NCBI GenBank assembly: GCA_023411555.1
Contig: JAEYOQ010000031.1
Location: 1-64,000 of the forward strand
Origin: Bacillota bacterium
Lineage (GTDB): Bacteria > Bacillota > Clostridia > Lachnospirales > Lachnospiraceae
Reading direction: 5' to 3'
Length of the DNA stretch: 64,000 bases
The position numbers and the translations under genes were made by a program. Positions 18,695 through 28,497 of this stretch are shown here, one piece after another (position 1 is the first letter of the stretch; each line of letters begins with the position of its first letter). The notes under the pieces were generated by a model. It was not told where the DNA came from. It worked only from the letters and a program-made list of their open reading frames with translations, and searched no databases.

Positions 18695-19573
18695 TCATTC
18701 GAGATAACGAAATCCTTTTCCCAGAATATCACTAGAGTTTATTGCCACCGAAAATGCATGTGGGTCTATGGTTTTGATTATTTTCCTAAAGTCCACTGCC
18801 TGAGATCGCTTCAATACCGTAATAACAATCTTCTTATCATTGTTTGAAAATGCTCCGGTACACGGCGAGACTGTCGCACCCATATGCAAATCATGATTGA
18901 TAAAGCTACATATTTCATCACATTGTTCTGTTACAATTAAGAAGCATTTACTTAAATTCATACTATCAATAAAATTATCCACAAAGAAGACATTTAACAA
19001 AAGTCCAAGAATGGAGTATAATCCCGTTTCAAAGCCAAAGGCAAAGATACTGGAAATCGCTAATATCAGATTTGTATATAAAATGGCTCCTCCGATATTT
19101 ATCTTCATATACTTCTTTAAAATCATGGCTATGATATCCATTCCACCGGAGCTGGCGGCTTCATTAAAGATAATCGCACTACCAATGGCCTTTAGCCCGA
19201 TGGCAAAGACCAACTCCAAAAATTTTTGATTCGTAAATGGTTCAGGCATTGGTAGAGCCATTTCCAGTACTCTGGTACTTACGGACAAAAGAATACTAGA
19301 ATAGATTGTACGAGTGGCAAATTTTCTTCCAAAGACTAATAATGCCAATACCAGCAGAGAGATATTAATCACAATCATATACTCTCCTGCAGTAAAGCTA
19401 GGGAAAAATGCAGTAAGGATTATCGAAAGTGCTGTCACACCACCCACAGAATAATTATTGGGGAACATAAAAAAGTTAGTTCCTGCCGCCATGATCAACG
19501 TTCCGATCGTGATCAGTAAGTACGATTTGAATACACTTCGTTTACTTACTACCATCTTTATTCTGACACCCAC
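18695..19573 (-). CDS. YitT-family membrane protein (DUF161/DUF2179)
   Basis: About 292 residues. Five or six hydrophobic segments (for example YLLITIGTLIMAAGTNFF and EYMIVINISLLVLALLVF) are followed by a soluble DUF2179 domain (FLIVTEQCDEICSFINHDLHMG, then TVLKRSQAVDFRKIIKTIDPHAFSVA). The start is uncertain: GTG 19573 has AGAGGA a few bases away and overlaps the end of the preceding gene; ATG 19555 has a poorer site. The family is common in Firmicutes and its transport or signalling role is unknown. Presence inside a carbohydrate operon is unusual and may point to a specific exporter or sensor. Confidence 0.88.
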   Translation of the reverse strand: MGVRIKMVVSKRSVFKSYLLITIGTLIMAAGTNFFMFPNNYSVGGVTALSIILTAFFPSFTAGEYMIVINISLLVLALLVFGRKFATRTIYSSILLSVSTRVLEMALPMPEPFTNQKFLELVFAIGLKAIGSAIIFNEAASSGGMDIIAMILKKYMKINIGGAILYTNLILAISSIFAFGFETGLYSILGLLLNVFFVDNFIDSMNLSKCFLIVTEQCDEICSFINHDLHMGATVSPCTGAFSNNDKKIVITVLKRSQAVDFRKIIKTIDPHAFSVAINSSDILGKGFRYLE

Positions 19574-20751
19574 TTTCCTCTGGTGAAATCCGGAATTGCA
19601 ACTGGCTGGGATCCCATGAGAATAGATTGCTCAGACAAAACAGAGATTGAAAGCCAGGTAGCCATGTCGTATACATCAATCGGCATAGGAGAATCTGTAA
19701 TCAGAGCATCAATAAAAGCACTCATGACCAACCAATCCATTCCATCATGGCCGCTCTTCACACCATCGATAATATACTGCTTCCACATGGGATGCTCGTA
19801 TTTCTCGCGATAATAATCTATATTGTTGTACTGCTCCTTCCATTTAAAATCATATTCGTTGTGTTCATTATCAATAAAAATAGAGCGATTATCTTCCTGG
19901 AAAAGTGCCTTTGTTCCCTGAATTCTAAGTCCTCTGGAATATGGACGAGGAAGTGTCGTATCAAGTGTCAAAAGGATTGTTTCTCCATGTGCGCACTTAA
20001 TCATAGTCGTAACTATATCTCCCTGTGCAAAATGATAATCCTTTAAATGTGGTGTTACATCCTCATGATTTGAAATATACTCATGTAAGCCGGCACTAAG
20101 AGAAGACATCGATGTTAAGGATACCATGCGGTTTCCATGATTGATATTAAGCATCTGTGAAATAGGTCCCAGCTCATGGGTGGGATAATTTTCGCAGTTA
20201 CGATTCTTATAGTTGTCAATACGGTAATGGCGATTGATATATCCATAAGAAATTTCACGACGCAAATCGTGTTGATATCCTCCCCGCAAATGTACCATAT
20301 CACCAAACACACCCTGATGAATCATATTCAGAATCATCATCTCATCTCTTCCATAACAACAATTCTCCAACATCATACAGGGAGTTTTGGTTCGTTCCTG
20401 TACCTCAACCAATTTCCAGCACTCCTCAAGAGAATAGCTGCAGCCCACCTCGCTTCCCACTGCTACACCTGCCTCCAGGCATGCAATCGTTATGTCAAAA
20501 TGTGTCTGCCATGAGGTAGCAATATAAACGGCGTCCAAATGTGCCTCTTCAATCATCTTACGATAATCTTGATAACCTTTTGCCTCCGTACCGGCATCCT
20601 GTAAGATACTTAGTGCACGCTCCACGCGGTCCTGATATACATCACAAACAGCTACAATCTTTACGTTCTCTCGCGGCAAAATCACATGCTGCATCATAGA
20701 ACGACCTCTTCCTCCCAAACCAATCACACCAAAACGAAGTTGTTTTTTCAT
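19558..20751 (-). CDS. Gfo/Idh/MocA-family oxidoreductase (copy 1)
   Basis: A 397-residue NAD(P)-dependent sugar dehydrogenase. The Rossmann start FGVIGLGGRGRSMM (residues 7-20), AVCDVYQDR, YIATSWQTHFDI and EVGCSYSLEECWKLV (an EKP-like position where the lysine is not obvious) are followed by the C-terminal alpha/beta sheet domain with a THELGPISQMLNI histidine segment. GAGGAG precedes ATG 20751. Such enzymes oxidise or reduce hydroxyls of glycosides or inositols, and some open glycosidic bonds through a 3-keto intermediate. With the TIM-barrel epimerase and second Gfo/Idh in this operon, that route is worth considering. Confidence 0.88.
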   Translation of the reverse strand: MKKQLRFGVIGLGGRGRSMMQHVILPRENVKIVAVCDVYQDRVERALSILQDAGTEAKGYQDYRKMIEEAHLDAVYIATSWQTHFDITIACLEAGVAVGSEVGCSYSLEECWKLVEVQERTKTPCMMLENCCYGRDEMMILNMIHQGVFGDMVHLRGGYQHDLRREISYGYINRHYRIDNYKNRNCENYPTHELGPISQMLNINHGNRMVSLTSMSSLSAGLHEYISNHEDVTPHLKDYHFAQGDIVTTMIKCAHGETILLTLDTTLPRPYSRGLRIQGTKALFQEDNRSIFIDNEHNEYDFKWKEQYNNIDYYREKYEHPMWKQYIIDGVKSGHDGMDWLVMSAFIDALITDSPMPIDVYDMATWLSISVLSEQSILMGSQPVAIPDFTRGKWVSE

Positions 20752-20801
20752 ATTGTTTTCTCCTCGTACATTCCTTTAAATAAGTTAGATCCGTTTATCT
20801 T

Positions 20802-21938
20802 CTATTCGAAAAGTTGTCCAAAACCCTTTAACTTATAAATAGCCTGTGTCATATAATAATCACCATAGATGATTGGTTGATGGCGACCTCTCTCATTGGC
20901 GTAAGCTTCCGTTCCGTACTGCAAAATAGAATCATACTCCTGATCCCAATTGCAGAACTTCTCATTCATTGCTTCTAAAATTTTCAAAGCAGCATTAATA
21001 TAAATACGCCCCTCGTTTTCCGGCAGGATCTTTGCCAATTCAATCAAACCGCAGCTGGCGATTGCTCCAGCCGTAGAATCATACAGTACCGGTGATAAGG
21101 GAGCACGAAAATCACACAAAGGAAGATAATCTGTGTCTGCAACACTTGCAATAAAATAATTGGCAATACGTTTTGCAGTATCCAGATATTCCTGCTTTCC
21201 CGTGTGGTTGTAGTTTAATACAAATCCATACAAGCCCCAAGACTGTCCTCTGGACCAGGAAGACCCCTTCTCATATCCTTGACCACCTAGATCATCTAGC
21301 ATTCCACCATTCTCATAATCATAGATGACGATATGGCGCACCGAGCCATCTTTTCTAATGTGATTCTCCATCGTGGTATCCGCGTGAGCCTTGGCAATCA
21401 TAGCAAAACGCGGGTCCTGTAATTCCTCCGATGCCCAGTACAGAAGTGGCAGATTCATCATACAATCGATAATTGCCCATCCTTGTTTTTCTTCACCATT
21501 CCAAGCACGAATAAATCGTCCGGTCTCGTTGTAACGAGAAGCCAGCGTGCTGGCGGCAAAAAGGGTACGATTTCTGGATTTTTCATCTTTTGTTAGTCGA
21601 TAATTTACTCCTGAGCTAATATGCCATAAAAATCCCACATCGTGGTCCAATTTATCATATTTTTGAAGAGCTGCGTCTAATTGATCCTCAGCTTTTCTCG
21701 CAGCCTCCATATAAATGTCTTTCTTGCTTCCCACATACAAAAGCCACATCCATGCCGACCAAAAGCCATTTGTCCAACTATTGATCAGTGTATCGCTGCT
21801 TCTGTCATCATAGACTCCGTTTCTTGCTATGTATGGAATTTTTCCGATGGTACGCGGAACGACTTTTTCCATTTTCCCTTCAATCTTACTCCACATTTCA
21901 TCGGCAAATGCTGTTATTTCTGCTGTGTTCTGATACAT
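20802..21938 (-). CDS. GH88 unsaturated glucuronyl hydrolase
   Basis: A 378-residue cytoplasmic enzyme of the usual UGL length. The two essential aspartates of the family are visible: LDHDVGFLW (Asp about 98) and AIIDCMMNLPLL (Asp about 156). The signature WSRGQSWGLYGF lies near 229, and SWTNGFWSAWMWLLY is near the start. GH88 enzymes hydrate the 4,5-unsaturated uronic acid left by lyases, releasing a ring-opened keto sugar. It therefore pairs directly with the PL8 lyase at 4343-9163. GGAGG precedes ATG 21938. Confidence 0.95.
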   Translation of the reverse strand: MYQNTAEITAFADEMWSKIEGKMEKVVPRTIGKIPYIARNGVYDDRSSDTLINSWTNGFWSAWMWLLYVGSKKDIYMEAARKAEDQLDAALQKYDKLDHDVGFLWHISSGVNYRLTKDEKSRNRTLFAASTLASRYNETGRFIRAWNGEEKQGWAIIDCMMNLPLLYWASEELQDPRFAMIAKAHADTTMENHIRKDGSVRHIVIYDYENGGMLDDLGGQGYEKGSSWSRGQSWGLYGFVLNYNHTGKQEYLDTAKRIANYFIASVADTDYLPLCDFRAPLSPVLYDSTAGAIASCGLIELAKILPENEGRIYINAALKILEAMNEKFCNWDQEYDSILQYGTEAYANERGRHQPIIYGDYYMTQAIYKLKGFGQLFE

Positions 21939-22002
21939 TTCAGGTCCTCCGCTTAGCTTTTTATGATGATGAATTCATCCCTTGACAGTGAATTCATTAG
22001 CC

Positions 22003-24129
22003 TTAGATCTTTTTAGTAAAGGAAATAGCAAAGGGAATCTTTCCGCCCTTTGTGGTATCCAATGAATATTCAAAGATTTGGCCCTTCTGCTGTCCTATAT
22101 TTTTATCTGCCTCATAGTCCTTTGGTACATAAATAACCAGTGTATAGGGATCCTCTGCCACCGTTTCTGCAATTCCTGACAAGGTACTGTTCTGTTCATC
22201 CCAGAAAACCTCTACCAAATCCACTGCCCCTTGTGACAGATGTCTGGTCGTGGATAGAATCTGGGGATGCGTTGACAGCCGACGCACAGCACAAACACTG
22301 GATTCGCATGGCTGCAAATGAACCGAGTATCCGTCTTTAAAGCAACCTAAAAAGCTCCTATTCCAATAGTCATACACCAGATATTCTCCTTCATCCAAAT
22401 GCAGATCATCTTGGAAGGATACAGTCATTTCTGCACTTTGTGTTTCATCGGTATTTAAAACATCCACCACACTCCAGGTTTCATAGGGCTTTTTGATCTG
22501 TAGCTGAATAATGAGACACTGCTCTGATAATTCTTCTTCCCAGATGTCCATGGGGTGAACATCCATTACAGGCAATGCACGCCTCAGCATCTCAATCCGC
22601 TCCTCCTCTAATGTACGCAGATCATCTCCGAAGGTCATTGGCAATCCCAGAAGGGAAACCAGGGATACCCTGGATATTGCTTGAAGCTTATTACAAAATT
22701 CCGGTCGAATAACCACATTATCCGGATCACAATAGAGCATGACATTATGAAAGGGATATAGGTGTACGATCCGCTTTACTGCATCATTCACAAAGGTTTT
22801 CCACTCCCACACATCAGCACCGATACGCGCTGCATCAAAAATATCTGCTGCCATCAAAGTAACCCGATCCAACTCACCGGAACAGGACAGCATATAAAAG
22901 TCTTCTCCTACTGTCTCTCTTGCCTTTTGCACTAAGCGGCGCAAGGCCGCCTCGGTTGTAATTTCCGGATGCTTCAAAAAAGAATGATATCTGTCTGTCA
23001 CTTCACTGGTCATAGGAAGGCAATCCCATTTCAATGCATCATATCCCCAATCCAATACCTTTTGAAATGCCTCCGGAATCAACTCATTTATAACACGCTC
23101 ATTGGTAATATCAAAAAAGTACTTTCCACACCACTCTGAATGCTCTGCCAAAATTGCATCCTCGTACTTCTTGCATAGGGGGGTAAGAGCAGGTTCATTC
23201 GTAGGACCTACCCAAAGGGCTGCTTTAAATCCGCTTTTCTTAATTTCCTCAGAAACGAATTTGAGCCCACGGGGATAACGCTCCTCATCCGGTGTAAAGA
23301 AGCCAATCTGCTCAGGAGGATTGGGGTTTGGAAGCCCGCTGTGATACCATTCCCAATCCACCCAGATGGTGTCTGCACCATAGCTCTTTAACAGCTTTTC
23401 TTGATGCTTCGTATTTTCCAGTACTGCCTGCTCTCCGGCATCGAATTTCACCGCATACCACGTCATCCATCCGGCTGGAGGTTTTGGGAAGGTATTCTGT
23501 TTATTGATTGCTCCATATTTTACATGAAAATTCCTCTCGTAATAGTGCTCCTGCACCGAAATCTTCAACTTTCCTTTGGAGGTAAAACGATATCTGCCCC
23601 TGTCATGATATAATCGAGAAGAATCACTTTGAAAGGACAGCACGGTATCTGTTTTTCGGTCAAACAGACTATCCTCTGCCTTCGTTGCTACCTCTCCCAA
23701 GGCCGCGCGGAGGATGGTATGGGGCGGTTTCTTTCGATTTATTGCTACAGCTAGGGTGTCTTCTGCTTCTCCCCAGAAAAGCTCCCCTTTAAATTGAATG
23801 GTATATCCTTCCGGTAAATTTGCATCCAAGCAAATTCCGTCACGGTTAATGATACAATCCACGATTACTGTCTCAAGATCCGACGGACCTTCCGAACAAA
23901 TGAGATGAAGCTCACACCAGGAGGAATACCATGGCTGGGCCCACTCTGTCTTGATGGAAAAATAATCGGAAGGGCAATAGCTTTTTCCTCCCTTGGTAGA
24001 TATGATAAAGGAAAGGGCTGGAGCGAAAACTCCGTGCCCGGCATAACTACATTCCAAGGTATGATCATCTGAGATACGGACGGCATATTCGCGATAGCCT
24101 CCATACCTGTTCTCCGGTTGTACATGCAT
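22003..24129 (-). CDS. GH36/clan GH-D-like alpha-galactosidase-type glycosidase
   Basis: A 708-residue protein. An N-terminal beta-domain is followed by a TIM barrel with WMTWYAVKFDAGE, DTIWVDWEWYH, GLKFVSEEIKKSGFKAALWVGP, the nucleophile segment YDALKWDCLP (Asp about 367) and the acid/base region FDAARIGADVWEW (Asp about 434). This order is that of GH36/GH27 relatives, but the overall sequence is divergent and alpha-galactosidase activity should not be assumed. No signal peptide is seen. It lies between the epimerase and GH88 genes with 15-base and 65-base gaps. ATG 24129 follows GGAGG. Confidence 0.78.
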   Translation of the reverse strand: MHVQPENRYGGYREYAVRISDDHTLECSYAGHGVFAPALSFIISTKGGKSYCPSDYFSIKTEWAQPWYSSWCELHLICSEGPSDLETVIVDCIINRDGICLDANLPEGYTIQFKGELFWGEAEDTLAVAINRKKPPHTILRAALGEVATKAEDSLFDRKTDTVLSFQSDSSRLYHDRGRYRFTSKGKLKISVQEHYYERNFHVKYGAINKQNTFPKPPAGWMTWYAVKFDAGEQAVLENTKHQEKLLKSYGADTIWVDWEWYHSGLPNPNPPEQIGFFTPDEERYPRGLKFVSEEIKKSGFKAALWVGPTNEPALTPLCKKYEDAILAEHSEWCGKYFFDITNERVINELIPEAFQKVLDWGYDALKWDCLPMTSEVTDRYHSFLKHPEITTEAALRRLVQKARETVGEDFYMLSCSGELDRVTLMAADIFDAARIGADVWEWKTFVNDAVKRIVHLYPFHNVMLYCDPDNVVIRPEFCNKLQAISRVSLVSLLGLPMTFGDDLRTLEEERIEMLRRALPVMDVHPMDIWEEELSEQCLIIQLQIKKPYETWSVVDVLNTDETQSAEMTVSFQDDLHLDEGEYLVYDYWNRSFLGCFKDGYSVHLQPCESSVCAVRRLSTHPQILSTTRHLSQGAVDLVEVFWDEQNSTLSGIAETVAEDPYTLVIYVPKDYEADKNIGQQKGQIFEYSLDTTKGGKIPFAISFTKKI

Positions 24130-24143
24130 CCTTACATTCCTCC

Positions 24144-25031
24144 TTAATCCAGATTATATTTTTTGAGCATTTTCTTCTCGAAATCAAGCAAATAAGCTGC
24201 CTCACGATCCAATCCTGCCTCAGAAACATCATCTACTAAGTCTCGATAAACATGAATATCTCTTCCTACCTCTCCACCCTGCATAACAAAGGGCTCGGAA
24301 ACGATAGGTCCAGTATATCCGATGTCAGACAGTGCTCCAAAAATCTCATCCCAGTTCAGGTGTCCCCTTCCGGGTGCACTACGATTATTTTCCCCGGTAT
24401 GGAAGCTTGTGAGATGCTTTCCTACACTGCGAATTGCATCCCCAATATTATTCTCCTCAATGTTCATATGATAGGTATCCAACAGCACACCAATATTGGG
24501 GCTGTCTATTTCCTTAATATAAGCTAACGCTTCAGCAGCTGTATTGATCACGCAGGTTTCAAATCGATTTACGGCCTCTACACAATAGGTCACTCCACAG
24601 TCCTCTGCGGTTCTAATAATCTCCCTCATGCTCTTCACACTTTGATTCCAATAAACCTGTTTTCCTTCAAAAGTACCCTTAGGAGTTCCCCAGCCTGCAT
24701 AGCTGACACCGGAAAGAAGACGTCCACCGCCCACTTCTATCTTTTTTAGAATGTTCTGCAAATAGCGAACGCCACCCATTCGTATGGACTCATCCACTGA
24801 CGCTACATCGTACATCGGATCAAGACCTAAACTGTATGTCAGCTCTATCCCCGCATCATCTGCCTGCTTTTTAAGCTCTCTAATCTGGTCATCGGTTCTT
24901 TCTAAAAGTGCCTGGGCTTGAAATTCCAAAATGTCATATCCCAAATTAGCCGCTTTACGGATATATTTACTGTGATCTGCATCCCAGTTCTTCTCCCAAA
25001 AGTTCATGAAAATGCCTAATCTATTCATCAT
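24144..25031 (-). CDS. D-psicose/tagatose 3-epimerase-type TIM-barrel protein
   Basis: About 295 residues from ATG 25031 (AAGGAG six bases upstream); the longer frame starts inside the preceding gene. Ketose 3-epimerase hallmarks are VEAVNRFE (metal Glu about 155), LLDTYHMNIEE (Asp about 185), SFHTGENNRSAPGRGHLNW (His about 211) and SEPFV (Glu about 244), in the same order as clostridial D-psicose 3-epimerases. It could epimerise a ketohexose made by the neighbouring isomerase. Related TIM-barrel enzymes also cleave 3-keto-glycosides with Gfo/Idh partners, so that is an alternative. Confidence 0.85.
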   Translation of the reverse strand: MMNRLGIFMNFWEKNWDADHSKYIRKAANLGYDILEFQAQALLERTDDQIRELKKQADDAGIELTYSLGLDPMYDVASVDESIRMGGVRYLQNILKKIEVGGGRLLSGVSYAGWGTPKGTFEGKQVYWNQSVKSMREIIRTAEDCGVTYCVEAVNRFETCVINTAAEALAYIKEIDSPNIGVLLDTYHMNIEENNIGDAIRSVGKHLTSFHTGENNRSAPGRGHLNWDEIFGALSDIGYTGPIVSEPFVMQGGEVGRDIHVYRDLVDDVSEAGLDREAAYLLDFEKKMLKKYNLD

Positions 25032-25048
25032 TCTGGTCTCCTTCTCTC

Positions 25049-26443
25049 TCATACCTGCTGTGCATCATAATCCAAATATTTATTCATTGCCTCAGCAACG
25101 GCTTCCGCATAATGACCGGGCACCAATGCTACATGATGACGGTAGCCGTTCTCGCAAAGATAATGGAATAAATCCTTCATATTGTCCTTCTCAAATACAA
25201 CACCACAGCCAAAGAAGCCTTCTCCTACCGGGTCGTCAGTTAATCTTCCCTCGCTGATAAATGCATGAATTCTTCCATCTTCCGTCTTCATGCTACCCAT
25301 TGTCACTTCGCCGTCAAGGATTTTTCCGCTCGCAATTCCTATCCCACTTCCTGCACCGTAGATCTTCTTAAACATCAGATGCTCTCCCACGCACACTTGA
25401 TCTGACATCAATGTGGATGGTACTGCACTGCAGTGAAATAAGATACACTTGCTTAAATCCTCTCCGTAATTGTTATTCACATCCAATAGCATGACCGGTG
25501 AATTACCGGCCAATTGTAATGCCAGCATCATCAATGCGTTATTTAAATCCATCTCACATGCGGCAGGGATAAGACGGTTGTTAAGCTCTGACATTACTAA
25601 GCATGGAGCGATACCCAGCTTTTTCTCTAATTCATCCCAGCAGCGTACTGCTACTGCGTCTAATTTCATCGTCTTGATCAGTTCATCCAAAACAATGGCT
25701 AAACGTGCCATATGATCTGCTTTTTCCGGATGCTTCTCCAAACCACTGAACTTTTGGATTAATTGCTGTGCCCGATTCCTGGCATTTTCACAATCCACAT
25801 TCTCCATGCGATTCATGATGTCAGATAAATCATAGTCCTCAATATCGACACCTTTACGCAACATAGCAATTTCATCACAGCGTACTGTTTTAAAGGCCGT
25901 GGTACGTGCTCCGATCGCTCCGATATGTACATGTCGCATTCCGCTAACCACACGACATATTGCTGCAAATTTTTCCAAATCCTTGGCAAAATCCTCAGAG
26001 GATGGTGATTCTGCTATTTTATCGGTAAGAGTATAGCGCATTCCCCTCTGACGCAGGCAGTTACACATGGCGATTTTGCCACAGACAGCATCTCTGCGAT
26101 GGGTAAAATCCATCTTATCCAGCTCATCCGGGTAAGCCTGTACCAGAATCGGCACATTGACACCCTCCAGTGCTACCAATGCACCGTTCTCATCTCCGAA
26201 GTTCGGAAGGCATAGAATAATTCCGTCATACTCTCCCTGATGTTCCTTTAAAAATTTCGCGTATTGTAACCCTTCCTCCATTGTCTCGACTGCACCAAAG
26301 CGGGTTAATGACTCATCCATCATAATATAACGATAACCGGCTTGCTCCACCACCTGTGTTAGCTCTTGACGCGCATCCTTGATCAATTCTCCCGGGAAGA
26401 AGCCTCTGTTACCAAAATACAGGGCAAAACAAATCTCTCTCAT
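25049..26443 (-). CDS. L-fucose/arabinose isomerase-like protein (copy 2)
   Basis: A 464-residue paralogue of 12138-13541. Shared landmarks include ALYFGNRGFFPGELI, VQAYPDELDKMDFTHRRDA, GAIGARTTAFKTVRCDE, AVAVRCWDELEKKLGIAPC, SELNNRLIPAACEMD and ILFHCSAVPS. Metal-binding Glu and Asp positions seem to be kept. It is followed within 18 bases by the ketose epimerase, so isomerisation and epimerisation are probably consecutive steps. AGGAGG precedes ATG 26443. Two copies in two operons suggest either two sugars or a heteromeric enzyme. Confidence 0.83.
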   Translation of the reverse strand: MREICFALYFGNRGFFPGELIKDARQELTQVVEQAGYRYIMMDESLTRFGAVETMEEGLQYAKFLKEHQGEYDGIILCLPNFGDENGALVALEGVNVPILVQAYPDELDKMDFTHRRDAVCGKIAMCNCLRQRGMRYTLTDKIAESPSSEDFAKDLEKFAAICRVVSGMRHVHIGAIGARTTAFKTVRCDEIAMLRKGVDIEDYDLSDIMNRMENVDCENARNRAQQLIQKFSGLEKHPEKADHMARLAIVLDELIKTMKLDAVAVRCWDELEKKLGIAPCLVMSELNNRLIPAACEMDLNNALMMLALQLAGNSPVMLLDVNNNYGEDLSKCILFHCSAVPSTLMSDQVCVGEHLMFKKIYGAGSGIGIASGKILDGEVTMGSMKTEDGRIHAFISEGRLTDDPVGEGFFGCGVVFEKDNMKDLFHYLCENGYRHHVALVPGHYAEAVAEAMNKYLDYDAQQV

Positions 26444-26521
26444 AATAGCCTCCTATCATGCACTTTCGTACATTTACCGGCTGTCAGTGAAAACCAGCCA
26501 ATCTGTGACTTCGCACGTTCC

Positions 26522-27361
26522 TTATTTTTCAACCTCATCAAAGACACGGACATAATCAACGATAAACTCATCCGGTAATTGAATTTTCTTTAAATCTTCC
26601 GTAGGATATCCAGTGTATCGATATCCATCACACTCTGTAGAAATTAATATAAACTGCTCCACATGTGAAACCGGACCCGGAATCTTCATCCCACTCTGTT
26701 TTCCGTCCACATAGAAGGTATATCCATCCTTCTCCCAATGCATACCAAAACGATGGAAGCCATCCTCTGTAGGCTCCAAATAGGTATTAATCTCCGGAGG
26801 AATAACCTTTCTATGGTTGGAATCAATATTTTCATGATCAGCACCATAACCATTCCAATGTATTGTATGTGGTGCTAACACCTCAGGTTCAAAGCTCTCC
26901 ATAATATCCAGCTCTACACCGGCTCTCTCCGGATCTAAGCAACAACCTATAGTCGGTGACTGAAGCCAAAATGCAGACCACCATCCCCGCTGTTTTTGCA
27001 AGCGAGCACGAATCTCATAATATCCATAGCGATGAGCAAACTTCGGCTTCTTCAATTTTGCAATGGGCCACTCCTCGTCACTCGGACGGTCGGTAAAATT
27101 CTCACCGGTCTGTAATTGTGTAGAAATGTATTGATCACCATCTTTTACACAGCTAAGAACTACATTGCTGTTTCCATCTAAGTGAACGCATCTTGGATCC
27201 TTTGAATAATGTGCTTGTGGGGTCATCAATCGGTTTAAACGAAAATCCCATTTACTCTCATCCAAGGTGTCCCCATCAAACTCATCATTCCATACCATGA
27301 CCCAATCATGTCCTTCCGGCAGATAATTAAACTGGTGATCCTTTAATTCGTAAATTTTCAT
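26522..27361 (-). CDS. GH16-family beta-glycanase, cytoplasmic
   Basis: A 279-residue GH16 jelly-roll enzyme. The catalytic signature GVELDIMESF (two Glu and an Asp, about residues 150-159) is intact. Other family parts are MVWNDEFDGDTLDESKWDF, FAHRYGYYEIRARLQ, GWWSAFWLQSP and the terminal DEFIVDYVRVF. There is no signal peptide, unusual for GH16, so it should act on imported oligosaccharides. GH16 members cut beta-1,3/1,4-glucans, galactans, agarose and porphyran. AGGAGG lies before ATG 27361. Confidence 0.92.
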   Translation of the reverse strand: MKIYELKDHQFNYLPEGHDWVMVWNDEFDGDTLDESKWDFRLNRLMTPQAHYSKDPRCVHLDGNSNVVLSCVKDGDQYISTQLQTGENFTDRPSDEEWPIAKLKKPKFAHRYGYYEIRARLQKQRGWWSAFWLQSPTIGCCLDPERAGVELDIMESFEPEVLAPHTIHWNGYGADHENIDSNHRKVIPPEINTYLEPTEDGFHRFGMHWEKDGYTFYVDGKQSGMKIPGPVSHVEQFILISTECDGYRYTGYPTEDLKKIQLPDEFIVDYVRVFDEVEK

Positions 27362-27423
27362 TGTTCATCCTCCTATTTAAATTGATTTTTTATTTTATTA
27401 AAATCATTCATTCGCTAGAGTAC

Positions 27424-28470
27424 TCATACACACTGGTCCATCCAGATTTGAATCGCCTCTCCGAAAGCTCTACCCAGGTCCATTGCTCGCTTTTCTGTAA
27501 AGACTTCCCCTGCTTGTCCGAAATAGCTAGTCTCCAAAGTAAGTGACATGCGAAGCAACGAATGCTCGCCAAACCAATTATTACAATTTGTACTGTCCGG
27601 ACGGTTAAATGCTGTATTTGGAAATACATCATTTTCGGGATGATACTTTAGTTCACAGTATTTTGCAGTTTTCTGAAATATTTTAGCGAGGGATTGAATG
27701 TTTTCTTCTTTGGCAGTGTGACTATATACTAAGTAGGAACCGTCACTGCGACCACCACTGTGATTCGGTGAATGAAAGTCAAAGGAAGCATAGGGTACCA
27801 TCCTGATCAATGAGCGACACTCAGGATAAATGGCATCTGCCCTGTAATCACGATTGTGATCAAATGGCGCTCTGCACTTTCCTTGATCCCCATCTACCAC
27901 GCCGTCATAATCCACAAATGGCACGATCGTCAGACTCATATTCTGAAACGGGTGTGCTATCAATGCTCTGACTGCTCCTTCCAAGGCATAGCTTCCAGTT
28001 CCCTCACAGGCATGGCTTCTAGCGGTCAAAAGGATATTTCTATGCCCTGTTCCGAAGCGATATACCGGAACGTTTCTTTTCTTCCTGGACTGCGTTAGGA
28101 CTTCTTCCTCTAGCCCTATCTCTGCCGCAAAGTTTTGAAACTGCTTGGTTGTATACAGCATATTATGAGCCAGATATACCCGATCGGATGGAATGGTGCA
28201 GGTAAAGCCCTCTCCCTGCGCACTTCTTCCCTCTGTCCACTGCCAATTCTTCAAATCCGTACTCATTGCGGCACCCCAGGGTCCCACTCGCCGGTCTGCA
28301 TCATCAAAGACAAATTGCAATGTCCTTCCGGCCGCGTTCTCAATACAAAAAGCCCAGTAAAACCAATCAGAGACATTGTCTCTTAAATCATTTTCCAGAT
28401 GGACACAATCGCCGTCTATTTTAATCAACCGAATATTTCCACCCTCAAAATTATCTAGTATCCTAAACAT
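27424..28470 (-). CDS. M14-family zinc carboxypeptidase-like protein
   Basis: About 348 residues. The start is ATG 28470, five bases after AAGGAG, not the GTG at 28494. An N-terminal beta-sandwich of about 115 residues precedes the peptidase fold. Zinc ligands appear in ARSHACEG (His and Glu, about 152-155) and SFDFHSP (His about 228), a substrate-arginine region in HNRDYRADAIYPE, and the catalytic Glu in TLETSYF (about 311). It resembles cytosolic M14 carboxypeptidases. A peptidase is unexpected in a glycan operon; it may cleave an amide-linked amino acid or acyl group from the sugar. Confidence 0.82.
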   Translation of the reverse strand: MFRILDNFEGGNIRLIKIDGDCVHLENDLRDNVSDWFYWAFCIENAAGRTLQFVFDDADRRVGPWGAAMSTDLKNWQWTEGRSAQGEGFTCTIPSDRVYLAHNMLYTTKQFQNFAAEIGLEEEVLTQSRKKRNVPVYRFGTGHRNILLTARSHACEGTGSYALEGAVRALIAHPFQNMSLTIVPFVDYDGVVDGDQGKCRAPFDHNRDYRADAIYPECRSLIRMVPYASFDFHSPNHSGGRSDGSYLVYSHTAKEENIQSLAKIFQKTAKYCELKYHPENDVFPNTAFNRPDSTNCNNWFGEHSLLRMSLTLETSYFGQAGEVFTEKRAMDLGRAFGEAIQIWMDQCV

Positions 28471-28497
28471 TTCGCTCCTTACTGTACATTGCACTCC

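Noticed and set aside
22003..24129. Firm call as alpha-galactosidase
   Set aside because: Only the nucleophile and acid/base regions match clan GH-D; the rest is too divergent to assign a substrate.
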